Positions 1 through 11,137 are shown, counted from the first letter of the stretch. The stretch is DNA of 64,000 nt from Sugiyamaella lignohabitans (GCF_001640025.1 NC_031671.1:2108001-2172000), one strand, 5' to 3'. A program made the numbers and translations. Notes: a model not told the origin generated them from the letters alone.

Positions 1-921
1 AAGTTGCCTGACAACGAATCTTCAAATGGTCTTGATTCAGAAGGCGAAGGCGATGAGGCAGATAAAGACAATATCAATAGAAATGATATCTATGATGACG
101 ATGACGACGACGATGAAGATTATTTTACGGCTGATAGTGACAAAGGATCAGGTGATATGGCTGCTGGCTCCGATGGCGAACTCAGTAGTTCAGACGACAC
201 TTCCTTTATTGACGATAGTCCCATTGAGTTTCCTCCCATGGATAACCTAGCTAAGGCCCGCAGGATGTTGCTGTTCGAGATGAATGCAGTATTTCAGAAG
301 AGAATACAGAAGCAAATCATAGAGTCTGGTCTTCCTATCGAGCAGAATATCGATCCTGAACCAAGGCTTAACGATCAGGCATTTGCAAGTTTAATAAGCA
401 AATTAAACAAGAAATTAGATGATCTTGCTCATGTTAGGTATGCTCGAGCGATGTATAGGTCACGAACACGTCGATTAGAATGGTCAGATGTCGTATCGGA
501 AGATTTCCGAGCTGGGCAGACTTTTGACCGTTGTAAGAGACTGTTCATGTTACCATTGGATGGCCAGGGACAGTCAGTGCTTAATCAGGGACTACGACCA
601 GATGCGTTAGCAAGCCATGACAAGGCAAAACTTCGGGTCATTAATAAGCAGGATCGTATTGACGAAGACCAGCTTGCCAATGAGTATGATTATCTGGATT
701 CCATGGCTATAGACGATTATCCCATGTGGAAAGATTCGAAATATGTTGAGCTAGTAAGCCAGGAAATGAGTTCTGCGAGGTCTAAATCTTCCATCAGGAA
801 AAAGCGCAAGCTGGACACCAGCAACCACAGCAAAATACTTGTTGATTCAGATTCTGAAGATTACCCCATCGAGTCCAATTCTAATCCTTACGATTTCGAT
901 GATTTATTTTTTGACAAATAA
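1..921 (+). CDS. Acidic, probably nuclear protein, C-terminal part (start lies before the window)
   Basis: The frame is already open at base 1 and there is no credible ATG before it, so this is the 3' part of a longer gene; the stop is TAA at 919-921. About 306 residues are visible. The first 85 are very acidic, with an Asp run near residue 33-40 and many Ser/Glu/Asp. A basic helical stretch follows (around residues 85-180), with a segment reading RYARAMYRSRTRRLEWSD. A basic patch KKRKLD near residue 270 could be a nuclear localisation signal. The tail is again acidic. This composition is typical of chromatin or ribosome-biogenesis factors, but I do not recognise the family and assign no function. 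Confidence 0.6.
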   Translation, partial: KLPDNESSNGLDSEGEGDEADKDNINRNDIYDDDDDDDEDYFTADSDKGSGDMAAGSDGELSSSDDTSFIDDSPIEFPPMDNLAKARRMLLFEMNAVFQKRIQKQIIESGLPIEQNIDPEPRLNDQAFASLISKLNKKLDDLAHVRYARAMYRSRTRRLEWSDVVSEDFRAGQTFDRCKRLFMLPLDGQGQSVLNQGLRPDALASHDKAKLRVINKQDRIDEDQLANEYDYLDSMAIDDYPMWKDSKYVELVSQEMSSARSKSSIRKKRKLDTSNHSKILVDSDSEDYPIESNSNPYDFDDLFFDK

Positions 922-1153
922 TAGTTACGACAAACAACTGGAAAGTAGCATGCAACTATTCCATCGGCATAGGTATACACCCAGAATGGGATTCTGAACA
1001 GTACAAATTTTATATTATTTATTCGCCATATTTATCCATATTTATTGTATAATGCATCATTAAGATACAACATGGTAGCTGATGAGATTCTATTAATTCT
1101 ATCAATTTTGATATCTATATATATATAGATAGATGTAGATGGTTGTGAGAACA

Positions 1154-1843
1154 CTACTGCTTAAAGTCAGCAGTGTATCCACCCTCATTATTCTGTTTGA
1201 CATTGATATTGTCAAGACTGATACCGAAATTTTTCAAAAAATCGTTACCCATAGTTTTGAACTTAGAAATTAGTTCTTCAGCCTCCTCCTTTCTCTTCTG
1301 TTCAAGTTGAGGTTTAAGTCGTTGCAGCCTGATATTAATATCTTTGCGTCCATCTTCTCCTAGACTGACTTTTTTGTCGGTAGTCTCATCGTCTTTGAGA
1401 AGCAATTCCAAATCTTCAATTGCAGACTCTAATGAAGACCATGTATTGAGTTTCTCATTTGCGCTGGCCCTTCTTAGACGTGCTTTTGTATGCCAGCGGT
1501 CAAGATCTAGAGCCTTCGTACACGCTTCAACCGCCTCTTTGTAGTCACCAAGAAAAAAGTGGCACGCCGAGATATTACCATAATAAATTGCTATCTTATC
1601 AGACAGATAATTTGGACAGTTTTTCAATGCATTATTGTATTCAGTCAGAGCTGACTTGTAATCCCTGGCTTTAAAAAACTCATTACCGATAACTTTGAAT
1701 TGGTCAGCTTCCTTGACAAGCTTCTCTTCGATTTCTGGTGATAGCTTCTCGTCACTATCGACCGAATCATGCCACACGGTTTCCGAGTCTACATCTGACT
1801 CCGAATCTGATTTTGAACTTGATTCCGACTCCGGCCTTGCCAT
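1154..1843 (-). CDS. TPR protein of the TTC1 family
   Basis: 229 residues. The N-terminus (1-40) is Ser/Asp/Glu-rich and disordered-looking. From about residue 45 to 160 there are three tetratricopeptide units, with typical signatures such as KVIGNEFFKARDYKSALTEY and GDYKEAVEACTKALDLD. The C-terminus matches the TTC1 pattern: a charged helix, then FLKNFGISLDNI and a last segment ending in an aromatic-rich strand. TTC1-type proteins are co-chaperone-like adaptors that bind Hsp90/Hsp70 or small G proteins; that role comes from the family, not from this sequence. The ATG at 1843 begins the only plausible N-terminus. The next gene on the same strand, SCS7, lies about 370 bp away across a GC element. 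Confidence 0.85.
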   Translation of the reverse strand: MARPESESSSKSDSESDVDSETVWHDSVDSDEKLSPEIEEKLVKEADQFKVIGNEFFKARDYKSALTEYNNALKNCPNYLSDKIAIYYGNISACHFFLGDYKEAVEACTKALDLDRWHTKARLRRASANEKLNTWSSLESAIEDLELLLKDDETTDKKVSLGEDGRKDINIRLQRLKPQLEQKRKEEAEELISKFKTMGNDFLKNFGISLDNINVKQNNEGGYTADFKQ

Positions 1844-2209
1844 ACTTGTAAAAAAGCTGAGATCTATTGAACTGAATTATAACATGAACCGCTGTCAGCA
1901 GATAGCGTTCACTTACATACGACCTAACCGCTATCTCGAGCCCGATCTAGGAAATTCCACCGAAGATCAATTTCACTTAAATCTATACTTTGAAATGTCA
2001 TTTCTCTCCTAATAACCCCTATTTACTAGGAGAATATGGGATGGAGGTATTGCCTCCGGCGGCTGGGGCTCTGCCCCAGACCCCGTAGCTCCTCTCGCGT
2101 TGCTCAAGTCGAGCGTGGGGGTTTACACCATAGAATCCACATCTTTCCCAGTAACTCCTCTTGAAACAAGTATTACTTTTTATATACATTAACAGTCTAT
2201 ACGACGTTT
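1844..2209. other. Intergenic between the TTC1-like gene and SCS7
   Basis: Holds the TTC1-like promoter side, the 3' side of SCS7 and one GC hairpin element (2052-2111). No coding signal seen. Confidence 0.6.
2052..2111 (+). repeat. GC hairpin element, single, forward
   Basis: Starts GCCTCCGGCGGCTGGGGC, continues with the self-complementary GGGGCTCTGCCCC core and ends in a variant of the CTCGAGTCG tail. It lies 98 bp beyond the SCS7 stop, but in the opposite orientation to that gene. This is the main exception to the orientation rule seen elsewhere. Confidence 0.9.
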
Positions 2210-3316
2210 CTATAACTTTTTGTCGGTATCTACCATCTCAGTACCAAATACGCGGTCCCAGAACTTCGAAGTAACGCCAAAACCCAGCTCGTAGTTCTTA
2301 TAGTGATGGTCAAGATGGTTGGTCTTAATAGTCTTCATTACGCTGGGAAGCTTGGCGTGATGGAGAGAGTAGTGCGTGACATCATACAAAATATAACCCA
2401 TAAAAGCACCGGCAAATACACTCTTGGCGTAATATTCAGCGAATACAATGTGTGCTAGTTTGTAAAGAGGAGTAGTCAAAATCACGAGCAGTGCAGGTGG
2501 CATGACCAAACGGAGCCCATCCATTGGCAAATAGTGGTGAACACCGTGAAGAAGGAAATGAAGGGTGAATGCCACTTGGTTATCAGGGAGATAGTGGTCC
2601 AAGTGAAACAAGAATCGATGCAAAATGTACTCTAAAAGAGTCCAAATGCACAAACCAAGAGTGTAGAAAACTACTACAAGTAATGGATGGAGACCCTCTA
2701 AAGCAAGTGAAATGCAGTATATATCAGCGGGGATCCAAATAATTGGAATCACAAACCAGGGAGTCTTGGTGAGAGGTTCAAGGAAGTTTCCAAAGATAGG
2801 AGCTGACCCTTTACCATAGTGACGTGGTTTATGGACTTGCTCAAGATAAAACTCTTTGGTGAACTTCCCAAATAAAACTTGCCATAGTAGTGGTTTGTTG
2901 AGGTCCAAAAATTTGTGTGTATTATAATCATTTGAAAAGTCAGTAGTAACTGTAAGCTCAGCCTCTGCATCATCGTCACCTCCCGAACTTGAAAATACAA
3001 ATGATCTTCTATTGGAGTCAGTCAACAACTCGCGCTCTTCTTCCTCTGTAGCAAGGATAGCAACCAAATAATCATCATCCATCATCTCATAAGCGGACTC
3101 AGAGTGAGCGTGTGATTCGATATCAGCCATGATTTTTGTAATATCGTGATGAGGATAGTCTCTAATCAAGTCAGCACCACCGGGATGAGCTTCAACAAAG
3201 TCGGTAACATCATAGACCTTTCGATTATTTAGAGTTACCAGAACATGTGAAGAACTTTTTCGTTGAGCCTCGAGCTCGGCCTTGGTTATGAATGGAAGTG
3301 ATTTAGCAGTGGCCAT
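2210..3316 (-). CDS. SCS7: Sphingolipid/ceramide fatty acid alpha-hydroxylase (Scs7/FA2H)
   Basis: 368 residues. Residues 8-90 form a cytochrome b5 domain, with the heme-binding HPGG motif near residue 44 and a second conserved His further on. The C-terminal half is a fatty acid hydroxylase domain with membrane segments and the di-iron histidine clusters HRFLFHLDH, HFLLHGVHHY, HYSLHH and NHLDHHY. The family 2-hydroxylates the very-long-chain acyl group of ceramides in the endoplasmic reticulum using electrons from the fused b5 domain. The length is close to the yeast enzyme. The single ATG at 3316 precedes the b5 fold directly, so the start is secure. There is no intron. Confidence 0.96.
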   Translation of the reverse strand: MATAKSLPFITKAELEAQRKSSSHVLVTLNNRKVYDVTDFVEAHPGGADLIRDYPHHDITKIMADIESHAHSESAYEMMDDDYLVAILATEEEERELLTDSNRRSFVFSSSGGDDDAEAELTVTTDFSNDYNTHKFLDLNKPLLWQVLFGKFTKEFYLEQVHKPRHYGKGSAPIFGNFLEPLTKTPWFVIPIIWIPADIYCISLALEGLHPLLVVVFYTLGLCIWTLLEYILHRFLFHLDHYLPDNQVAFTLHFLLHGVHHYLPMDGLRLVMPPALLVILTTPLYKLAHIVFAEYYAKSVFAGAFMGYILYDVTHYSLHHAKLPSVMKTIKTNHLDHHYKNYELGFGVTSKFWDRVFGTEMVDTDKKL

Positions 3317-4282
3317 AGTGGATATTTGTTTGTTGAGTGTTTGAATTATTTTCTTTTCGTATTAAAAGGTTAAAAAAAAAAACTGATAGATCCAGTAAAG
3401 ACAAAACAGGTGACTTTGTTGCTTGTGGTCTGCCTGGTCAAGAGTGGTAATATCGGATCGCGTTGGGTGATAAGTTTGTTTATGCCGAGAATCCGATTTC
3501 GCGACAAAAATTAATTAACGGGAATAAACCGGTCTAAAAAACTGATCTGTGGATTGGCTGAGTTCAAAGCTTCAAAGCAGGCGTTTCCAGCAGTCTCGGA
3601 AACAATAAATAACAAAATAAATAATAAAAATCGGGAAAGCAAGATTTGTTTATGACGTGAGGTTTAAAACATGTGAGTTTATTTTTAAACCCGAGCTAAA
3701 CGATAGCCGCGATGAAATTTTCAGCCCCTTAATCAACGTATCTGCCGATAAGTCAACCCCAACCCTGTCAGAGAGCTCAGGGGTAATGTGCCTTAAAAGA
3801 CTGTCTTCTCGAGCTCGATTCAGAGAGCCAGTAACCTTGAATATGTTAAAATTGCTAGTAGTTGAAAATAAGTCGATGCAACTGAGTTTCACAGTCAATT
3901 TGTTCAGATTGATTTGCAATTTACGTTCAAAATGCCAGCCAAAGCACCAATAATTCGTCATTCCGAAGCTATGTAATAGCAAAGCCGTCGTATACCGTAT
4001 TAAGATATCAAAGAGAAGCCACTTTACTATTTATTGAGTTAGCAAACTTCTATGAAAAAGGGGGGACGAGGCGTACCTACTCGAGCGCAGCGAGAGGAGC
4101 CGCGGGGTCTGAGGCGGAGCCCCAGCCGCCGGAGGCAGGCTCTGTTATACCCAGAATCACGCCTTAGAAGGCTAGGCTCTTAGTTATGGATAAAATTATG
4201 GTCTAGGAGAAGTTATGTGCCAATATTCGAGAATTTAGAGCGTTGCGTGATAACAGAGCAGAACCACAACTCAACTAAAGTT
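3317..4282. other. Intergenic, SCS7 promoter side to tRNA-Tyr
   Basis: AT-rich SCS7 upstream region, then non-coding sequence up to the GC element at 4079-4136. Short open frames around 3650-3980 overlap on both strands and show no family features. Confidence 0.5.
4079..4136 (-). repeat. GC hairpin element, single, reverse
   Basis: Reverse copy: CTCGAGCG...GAGAGGAGC, then GGGGTCTGAGGCGGAGCCCC and GCCGCCGGAGGC. It lies about 150 bp upstream of the tRNA-Tyr gene. Confidence 0.9.
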
Positions 4283-4369
4283 CTCCCGGTAGCTTAGCTG
4301 GTTTAAAGCGCAAGACTGTAAAGTTTAAAAGTTATCTTGAGATCGGGCGTTCGACTCGCCCCCGGGAGA
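4283..4369 (+). tRNA. tRNA-Tyr (anticodon GTA) with a 12-base intron
   Basis: Acceptor arms CTCCCGG (4283-4289) and CCGGGAG (4362-4368) pair fully and A4369 is the discriminator base. The anticodon GTA is at 4318-4320, in the loop of the stem CAAGA/TCTTG. The T arm contains GGGCGTTCGACTCGCCC. Twelve bases (4322-4333) interrupt the anticodon loop just after position 37, the standard place for nuclear tRNA introns; tRNA-Tyr introns are usual in yeasts. A T run from 4370 is the RNA polymerase III terminator. Confidence 0.97.
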
Positions 4370-4376
4370 TTTTTTT
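4370..4376 (+). terminator. Pol III terminator of tRNA-Tyr
   Basis: Run of seven T directly after the discriminator base. Confidence 0.85.
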
Positions 4377-5233
4377 GAGAATTCTCTTTTTGCATTCGCT
4401 CGTCTGTCTAGACGAGTAAACACCTTTTTTTTTTTTTTTAATTTGACGTGTTCCCGTAAAACCTCCGTCGGTTAACTATTAATTTAGGATTTTGAGAAGT
4501 CCGTAGACGTTTCGACTCTATAATTAACCTTCAAGAGCCGGCCCATCCGCTCGTCCTAAATGCGGCTTCTGAACCTCGAACTTTTCAGAGAGATTTGACA
4601 AGAAGTATAACATCAGGATAGATTAAATAAATATTTTAATTGTTTAATTGAACTACAACGATTCTGGGTAAGATACTAGACGAGGTAGGAGACAATATAC
4701 ACTCCCATCGCCAAGAACACCAAACACTTGCAAAATTAAATTATATCAATGACTTCCTCTTCAACTCAAATCTCCCCTCGTCGTTATCGACTATACTCAT
4801 CGTAATATGATATCATCAGTATCCAGGTATCAAACTCAATTAATTACGTTAAGCTTTCCTGATCCACGGCTGGGTGCAGACATGCTTATCTTGCAATGTC
4901 GATCAAATATTACTATCAGTTAATTATTTTTGATCACCAAATCAGATCTCACCAGTCCCGGATCACAGATAGACATTTTTTGATGTTCTCGTAAATGTAT
5001 CATAAGAGGGTAATTAGAAGACCCGAAAAACCAAGAAATCAATAGAGATCAATAGAGTATACTCCCAGTAGTTGCTCAACTCATTGAAGTCACCAATAGC
5101 GACAGACCAATAGATCATAGACCAATATACAATACTTGACCAATAGACAAGAACAAACGCTTGAGAATTCAAGGATCCAAGCAAAAGCAAGAAAACAAAG
5201 AATATACCAGTGATCTGGACTGGAACAGATAAA
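4377..5233. other. Intergenic upstream of the mitochondrial carrier
   Basis: No gene seen. A T run at about 4424-4439 and imperfect short repeats of the type accaatag near 5090-5150. A minus-strand frame at 5014-5439 overlaps the carrier start and is treated as a shadow. Confidence 0.5.
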
Positions 5234-6780
5234 ATGGCGAGTGAAAACGTCCAAATCACCAACACGATCAAAGAGATCTCTCTGGGGAGCGATACCGAGC
5301 ACCGCAAGTTGGTGAAACTACCACAGGCATTAATACCGTACCGACTGGCGATATGTTCATATGGAGCAGCAATGATAGCAACTACAGTGGGGTTTCCATT
5401 AGATTCAGTTAAAACTCGGTTACAGACACATAAATTCAAAAGTGCATGGCAATGTATAGTAGATACAGAACGGCATGAAGGAATTCGAGGATTCTACAGA
5501 GGATTAACAGCTCCATTACTGTCGTCCAGCGCAGTGCGGTCAATTAGCATTACTATTTATTCTAAATGTGTTCCAATACTGTCCAACATGTGCTTCTCAC
5601 TATACTCAGCACCGAAATCCAAGGATACCATGGCAGCCACCATTGACTGGATGCTGCGAACAAGTCCCATTACATTCGGAGCCGGAGCTATTGCTGGATC
5701 AGTGTGTTCAATCATCTCCTGTCCCTTCGAATTCACGAAACTGGCTTCACAAATCGAAGTCCTCGTCCGACGCAACCAACTGGCCACACTGGCGACCTCC
5801 ACCACCACTTCACAAACCCAGCTACATACACCGGTCGAACCCGCCAAACTGAAACCAAAAGGGTCCTTCGAAGTAGCCAGCGAACTCATCAAAAAAGGCG
5901 GCGTCGCATCACTCTACGGAGGCTACCGCTACCATATCTGTAAGTAACTTTCCACCAGGGGAGAGGGAGGGAGGGGGGGACCAGCCTCCGGCGGCTGGGG
6001 CTACGCCCCAGACCCCGTTGCTCCTGCTTCGCAGGAGACTGCTGGGACCGTGTACACGCCCGACTCGAGCGTAGCGAGAGGAGCAGTGGGGTCTGGGGCG
6101 CAGCCCCAGCCGCCGGAGGCAGGCCCCACCCCCCTCACCTGGGGTGCCTGTCGATACCGGGAGATGCCAGGCACAGCGCGCGTATCAACTGCTCCCCACT
6201 GCGGGATGCAGGGCCCCACTACCCCGCCGCCTAGCGCCGGGACGTCAATGTACCCCATACTGTGATAAGGCACAGTACCCCTCTGTCGTCAGAACTGTGG
6301 CCTTAAGAGTAGTACTAGTACTGTTCAAGTCACTGGTGGTGTAGTGAGCCCTGCTACAGGAGTAGCCGGTCATTGAGTGCGGTGAGGAGGCCAGCGAGCG
6401 AGAAAACTAACCCCACTCTAGTCCGGGATATTATCGGGTCCGGACTATACTTCACCGTTTATGAGAACGCTAAAGTAGCGATTTCCAACCTACTGCAGTC
6501 GGATAAACCACACCCTGTATCAATAGCCATTGGCGGGGCCATGGCCGGAACCATCTGCTGGATCGCGGTGTACCCACTGGACACGTATAAAGGCATTGTC
6601 CAGCGCGACATATATGCTGCCAGTATCAATGCGTCGAGCGTGCGAACCAAAAAGCCCATCCGGTTCTCATCAATGTTTCACCGGCGCATGTATCGTGGAC
6701 TGGGGCTGTCGATAGCCCGCACCAGCATCATCGGCATGACGTTTTTCTCCTGCTACGAGCAGATGATCAAATGGATCTGA
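5234..6780 (+). CDS. Mitochondrial carrier family (SLC25) protein, two exons
   Basis: Exons 5234-5939 and 6422-6780, 354 residues. The intron starts GTAAGT at 5940; the branch CTAAC is at 6406-6410 and the AG at 6420-6421. Joining restores the carrier signature: HI, then F from the split codon, then RDIIGSGLYFTVYE. Repeat 1 has FPLDSVKTRLQ, repeat 2 SCPFEFTKLASQ and repeat 3 YPLDTYKGIVQ, the PX[DE]XX[KR] motifs of the three carrier repeats, each followed by the usual helix. I chose ATG 5234, with A at -3, over the in-frame ATG at 5210. Carriers exchange metabolites across the inner mitochondrial membrane; the substrate cannot be told from these motifs. The intron holds an inverted pair of GC elements. 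Confidence 0.9.
5984..6120. repeat. Inverted pair of GC hairpin elements inside the carrier intron
   Basis: Forward arm 5984-6037, ending in CCTGCTTCGCAGG in place of the CTCGAGTCG tail. A spacer contains GGGACCGTG. The reverse arm is 6061-6120. The pair makes up over a quarter of the 482-bp intron (5940-6421). Confidence 0.92.
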
Positions 6781-7569
6781 TCTGCCAGCACTCTCCGCAA
6801 TGATTCGCTCGACGTTGACGCCGATGCGTGGGGAAATTTAAACTCTGTAGCAATAGCCATTCACGCATTACCGCACCCGGAGAAGGGGGAAGGGGGTCGG
6901 CCTCCGGCGGCTGGGGCTGCGCCCCAGACCCCACTGCTCCTCTCGCTACGCTCGAGTCGGGCGTACACGGTCCCAAGAGGCCAGGCGACCCCCACCACGC
7001 TTGCTCGCTTCGCGAGCAACAACGGGTCCGGGCAGCGCCCGGCCGCCGGAGGCAGCACCCCCTCCAGCAGTAGCGTGGGGTGTCTGGGGTTCCCCCCGCC
7101 ATGGCCCCTAAACTGGTGTATGCAGATGTACCGTGCTTAGTTGCATTATCGGCTATTGCATGCCGGATTGGCAGCGATCGCTACAATGTGGTAGAGGGGT
7201 CACGCTTGATGAAAAGTGCGGGGACAGGCGGTTCCGCTATTTGACGGTAATGGAGATGATTCAAAGTGCTGATCTTTCGCTCAATGTCTCATTTCTGATT
7301 GATCTGACCTGATCTGACCTGATTTGTCGCTTGTTTGAATGGAAAAATAAATAAATCCCTGGCCCACCATGTCTCTCTTTCTGAAACCTATAAAACCATC
7401 GCAGGTTCTTCATCATCTTTGGCTTCTTTCTTTTTTTTTTCTTTCACTATCACATTTCACTGGTAAATTGATAACTTGAACTTCATCTTGGGTCGTGTGT
7501 ATCTTCTCTTGACAGACAGGATCCCAGATTGTCAACCAAGAATTAAGTTTTCAAAGTGATTGAAGTATA
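6781..7569. other. Intergenic between carrier and permease
   Basis: GC element pair at 6900-7053. A 10-base tandem repeat gatctgacct lies at 7301-7320. A pyrimidine-rich tract follows at about 7421-7446, upstream of the permease ATG. Confidence 0.6.
6900..7053. repeat. Inverted pair of GC hairpin elements after the carrier stop
   Basis: Forward arm 6900-6959 is canonical and lies 120 bp after the stop codon, in gene orientation. The reverse arm, about 7001-7053, has diverged: its core reads GGGCAGCGCCC and the cap is CTCGCTTCGCGAG. Confidence 0.88.
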
Positions 7570-9369
7570 ATGTCTACAATGAAACAGCAAGAATCATATG
7601 TCGAACGAGTTGACACCAACGATGTCATGGATATCGAAATGTCCAAGTCCATTGATATTCGTGGATTGGACGAGGCACAAAGAATCATTGGTCATGGCGA
7701 GCTACACGATCTCAATGTCACTGAAGAGGAAATGAGGAAAGTCGTTCGCAAGACCGATTGGGCCATTCTGCCCTACCTGGCGGTATGTTATATGTTCTAC
7801 TATATCGACAAGACCACCCTGTCATACTCGGCCATCTTCGGCATGAAAGAAGACCTGAATCTGGTGGGCACCGAGTACAGCTGGCTGTCCTCGGTCTTCT
7901 ATTTCGGGTACCTTTTCTGGGCCATTCCCACGAACTACTTTCTCCTTCGACTTCCTGTCGGCAAATACTTGGGTTTCAACATCATGCTATGGGGCGTCTT
8001 CCTCATGCTCCAAGCTGCTTGCAAGAGCTTTGCCAGTCTAACAGTTCTCCGAGTTCTCGGCGGAGCAGTCGAAGCCACTGCCGACCCTGCTTTCATGCTC
8101 ATTACTTCCATGTGGTAAGTACACTTCCCGGGTGACCCCTGCCTCCGGCGGCTGGGGCTGTGCCCCAGACCCCCAGGCTCCTCTCGCTTCGCTCGAGTCG
8201 TTCCGTATACAGACCCCACTCGCTCCGCGAAGCGGAGTATAACCAGGGTCTGGGGCGGATCCCCAGCCGCCGGAGACAGGTCTCCGGCCCCCCTGAGACC
8301 GATTAGGCAGGTGGGGCCGGGCCGCGCATAACCGTTATTTCCCAGGGGGATCAGCTTTCTAACTGTGGGGTTTAGGTATACTCGTAAGGAGCAGCCCGTG
8401 AGAATTGGTTTATGGTATACTGCTAATGGTTTGGGTATTGCCGCCGGTGGTTTGATTGGGTATGGTATTGGTCATATTCCGTCGACCCATGTGGCTTCTT
8501 GGAGGTATGAGTTTATTATTGTTGGAGCCTGTTCTTTCTTGTGGGGTCTGTTGATGTACTTTATGCTTCCCAATTCTCCCGTTGATAACAAAATCTTTAC
8601 TGAGAGAGAGAAGCAGATTATTATTTTCCGTCTTAAGGATAATCTAACCGGTATTGAAACTAAAGTGTTCAAATGGAGCCAAGTTAAGGAAGTGTTTTTC
8701 GATCCAAAGACGTATTTCTTCTTCCTCATTAGTTTCTTCGGTAACATTCCCAACGGCGGTCTTTCCAACTTCGGTACCCTGATTATTCAAGGTTTCGGTT
8801 TCTCTACTTTAGTCACTACTCTTATGCAGATTCCCAATGGTGCAGTCATTTCCGGATCTATTCTGTTAGCTGTGTTTTTGAATAACAGATTTAAGAACCG
8901 TCGTGTGCTGTTTGCTGTTCTGTTTATTATTCCCAACATAGTCGGTGCTTTTGGTCTGTACTTTATTCACGACAGTCACCGAATCGGCAGACTCATCTGT
9001 TACTACCTGACTGGTCCTTATAACGCAGCGTTTGTGCTACTGCTATCGGTGACCACTGCCAATACTGCCGGCCATACTAAGAAGGTCATGACCAATGCCA
9101 TTCTGTTCATGGGGGTCTGTGTAGGAAATATTGCTGGTCCATTTTTCTACAAGACCGACCAAGCTCCTAAATACCCTCTTGGCATGGGTTCTCTCATCTT
9201 CTCCAATATTTCTGAGGCCGTGCTCATTGCCGTGTTGGGTCTACATCTCTACAGACAAAACAAGAAACGCGACAGAGACTATCCTGCTCAGGAACTCGAC
9301 CATGATGGAACTGGTGCTTTCTTGGATCTGACTGATATCCAGAATAAGAACTTCAGATACATCTACTAG
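7570..9369 (+). CDS. Major facilitator permease, Dal5/allantoate (anion:cation symporter) family, two exons
   Basis: Exons 7570-8114 and 8376-9369, 512 residues. The donor GTAAGT is at 8115, branch CTAAC at 8359-8363 and AG at 8374-8375. The join gives MWYTRKEQPVRIGLWY, a hallmark of the Dal5 family. About 65 cytosolic residues precede twelve predicted membrane spans; the first span follows RKTDWAILPYLAVCY. Members import allantoate, ureidosuccinate, nicotinate, pantothenate or other organic anions with protons across the plasma membrane. The exact substrate is unknown. The intron contains an inverted pair of GC elements, and another element follows the stop codon. Confidence 0.93.
8141..8276. 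repeat. Inverted pair of GC hairpin elements inside the permease intron
   Basis: Forward arm 8141-8200 and reverse arm 8221-8276 (cap CGCTCCGCGAAGCGGAG). Together they fill about half of the 261-bp intron (8115-8375). Confidence 0.92.
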
Positions 9370-9458
9370 TTTGTGTATTATATTATATTATCTTTTTTTG
9401 TAATGACCTGTTTTCAATACATCTTCTGTTTCCACCGCATCTTCTTCTACGGGCACAT

Positions 9459-9516
9459 GCCTCCGGCGGCTGGGGCTGCGCCCCAGACCCCCGGCTCCTC
9501 TCGCTTCGCTCGAGTA
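9459..9516 (+). repeat. GC hairpin element, forward, 90 bp after the permease stop
   Basis: GCCTCCGGCGGCTGGGGC, GGGGCTGCGCCCC core and CTCTCGCTTCGCTCGAGTAG tail, in permease orientation. Confidence 0.9.
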
Positions 9517-9552
9517 GGGCTTCGGGAGAGGGGGGTGTTCAGGGTCGGTGGA

Positions 9553-9612
9553 TGCCTCCGGTAGCTGGGGCTACACCTTAGACCCCACTGCTCCTCTCGC
9601 TTCACTCGAGTT
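9553..9612 (+). repeat. GC hairpin element, forward, decayed
   Basis: Second tandem copy with several changes (GTAGCTGGGGCTACACCTTAG), which breaks the core hairpin. Confidence 0.8.
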
Positions 9613-10143
9613 GAGCTTCGGGAACCGGAATATCTTATTTCGATCCAGAAAAATCAATTGTGAGAGCTTCGTGCTGGCAAAAGCAGGTTACTTTACAAGT
9701 TTGACTGCTAGCTCCAGCTTCTGCTTCTCTGCTAGCTCCACTTCTACTTTCGATTCTACAGCAACAGAATATAGAATTAAAGAGCAATCTTTTTCGTCGA
9801 ACAACAGAATAAACCGACGAGAACCTCGCATTCTTCATTCCACCTGGTTTCTACTCAACCGAATACCAGCGAGTAGAGCGAGTCAACGAGCCAAACCATT
9901 CTACCGTGGAACGACGGAACCTGGTTTGTTTTCACAGCTGTTGACGTCTTCGACCAGATTACAGCATTGTGCACTTAGTTTTTGATAATCTCTGAAACAA
10001 ACTCATCTGATTTAAACAAATCTAGATCATGAAATAAATAATGATATCACGATGTCGGAATAAACCAATTATATAAATCCGAGCTTCACCGCACTCGTTT
10101 CCACCACAACCCAGTCTCTCAGCCGGTGTGGGGACCACACGCT

Positions 10144-10203
10144 CGACTCGAGCGAAGCGAGAGGAGCCGGGGGGTCTGGGGCGCAGCCCCAGCCGCCGGA
10201 GGC
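10144..10203 (-). repeat. GC hairpin element, reverse, single
   Basis: CGACTCGAGCGAAGCGAGAG tail, GGGGCGCAGCCCC core and GCCGCCGGAGGC end. Confidence 0.9.
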
Positions 10204-10942
10204 AAACCTACCCCCTGAAACTTGCACAGAACATTACCCCTGAGCACGGGTCCCGAGATGGCCCATGCCGCTAGCCCAAAGGGGCAAACAGTAAGCAAAC
10301 AAAGGGTTAGGGTTCTGTTTGGGAGGATTGGGTTAGCGAGGAGGTGCTATTATTAGGTTGGTCGGTCGCGGTGCAGCCGTATAGTTAAAAAATTGCTGAT
10401 CCTGGCTATGGTTGTTTGGGCGGGAGACGAATGCAGTATAATTCGCAATTGTTGAAAACAAGCTATTCCTGGTAGCGCCGGACGTGCTAGTACAAGAAGG
10501 TTTGGTGAACCGACAGTTTGTTTTTTAGTGTTTATTTTTGCGAGCAGACCTGCTGACACGGCATTTTAATTATTTTTTTGTGTACGATAGCTTATCTACG
10601 AGGTAGATACTGAGTGAGACCCATCCAACCGTTGATAGACGCCAGAACCCACTACCTGAGGGTCCTATTGATCGACTGATTTACACGAGGTTGGCTGCTT
10701 GACTGCTGCACAAACAAATTTGTTGCAACTTGGCTTGAGTGAAATTTAAATTTAGAGGTTCAGTTTATTAGAAACTGGGGTACTCTGAAGAAGTTACAGT
10801 AATAAGACGAGGGTTTCTCTAGTTTTGAGTAGAGAGTGGTAGTTCGATAAGAGTCTTATTGTAAAGTTTTCATTTGCAGTGTCGACCCTAGAGTTTGATT
10901 ACTTGAAGTTAAGCTGGAATATCTGGTGTAGAATCATTTGAC

Positions 10943-10974
10943 TATCTTTAGAATATCTTTAGAATATCTTTGGA
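10943..10974. repeat. Short tandem repeat, 11-base unit
   Basis: About three units of TATCTTTAGAA, the last one changed. Confidence 0.8.
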
Positions 10975-11113
10975 TTATCTGGATTACAGTATAGTAGACG
11001 ACTAGACGACGAGGCTTCTGAATATTGGAGATTGAATTACTAGTCGGCAACATACTACTAGACTAGACTACAGTACTACTAGATAGCTAGACTACAATAC
11101 TACAAGACAACTA

Positions 11114-11137
11114 GACTGCGACTGCGACTGCGACTGC
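11114..11137. repeat. Microsatellite (GACTGC)4
   Basis: Four exact hexamer units about 210 bp upstream of the next start codon. Confidence 0.9.

Noticed and set aside
3650..3982. 110-codon minus-strand frame, with an overlapping plus-strand frame
   Set aside because: Overlapping frames of equal size on both strands with no family signal; probably chance.
6001..6273. Open frames across GC elements (also 30457-30851, 33128-33652, 36631-37068, 58396-58717)
   Set aside because: They read through the repeat on either strand and share the same Gly/Ala/Pro/Arg-rich peptides. They are artefacts of the stop-poor element, not genes.
9548..9985. 145-codon frame after the permease
   Set aside because: It begins inside a GC element, and the remaining Ser-rich translation has no domain or conserved feature.
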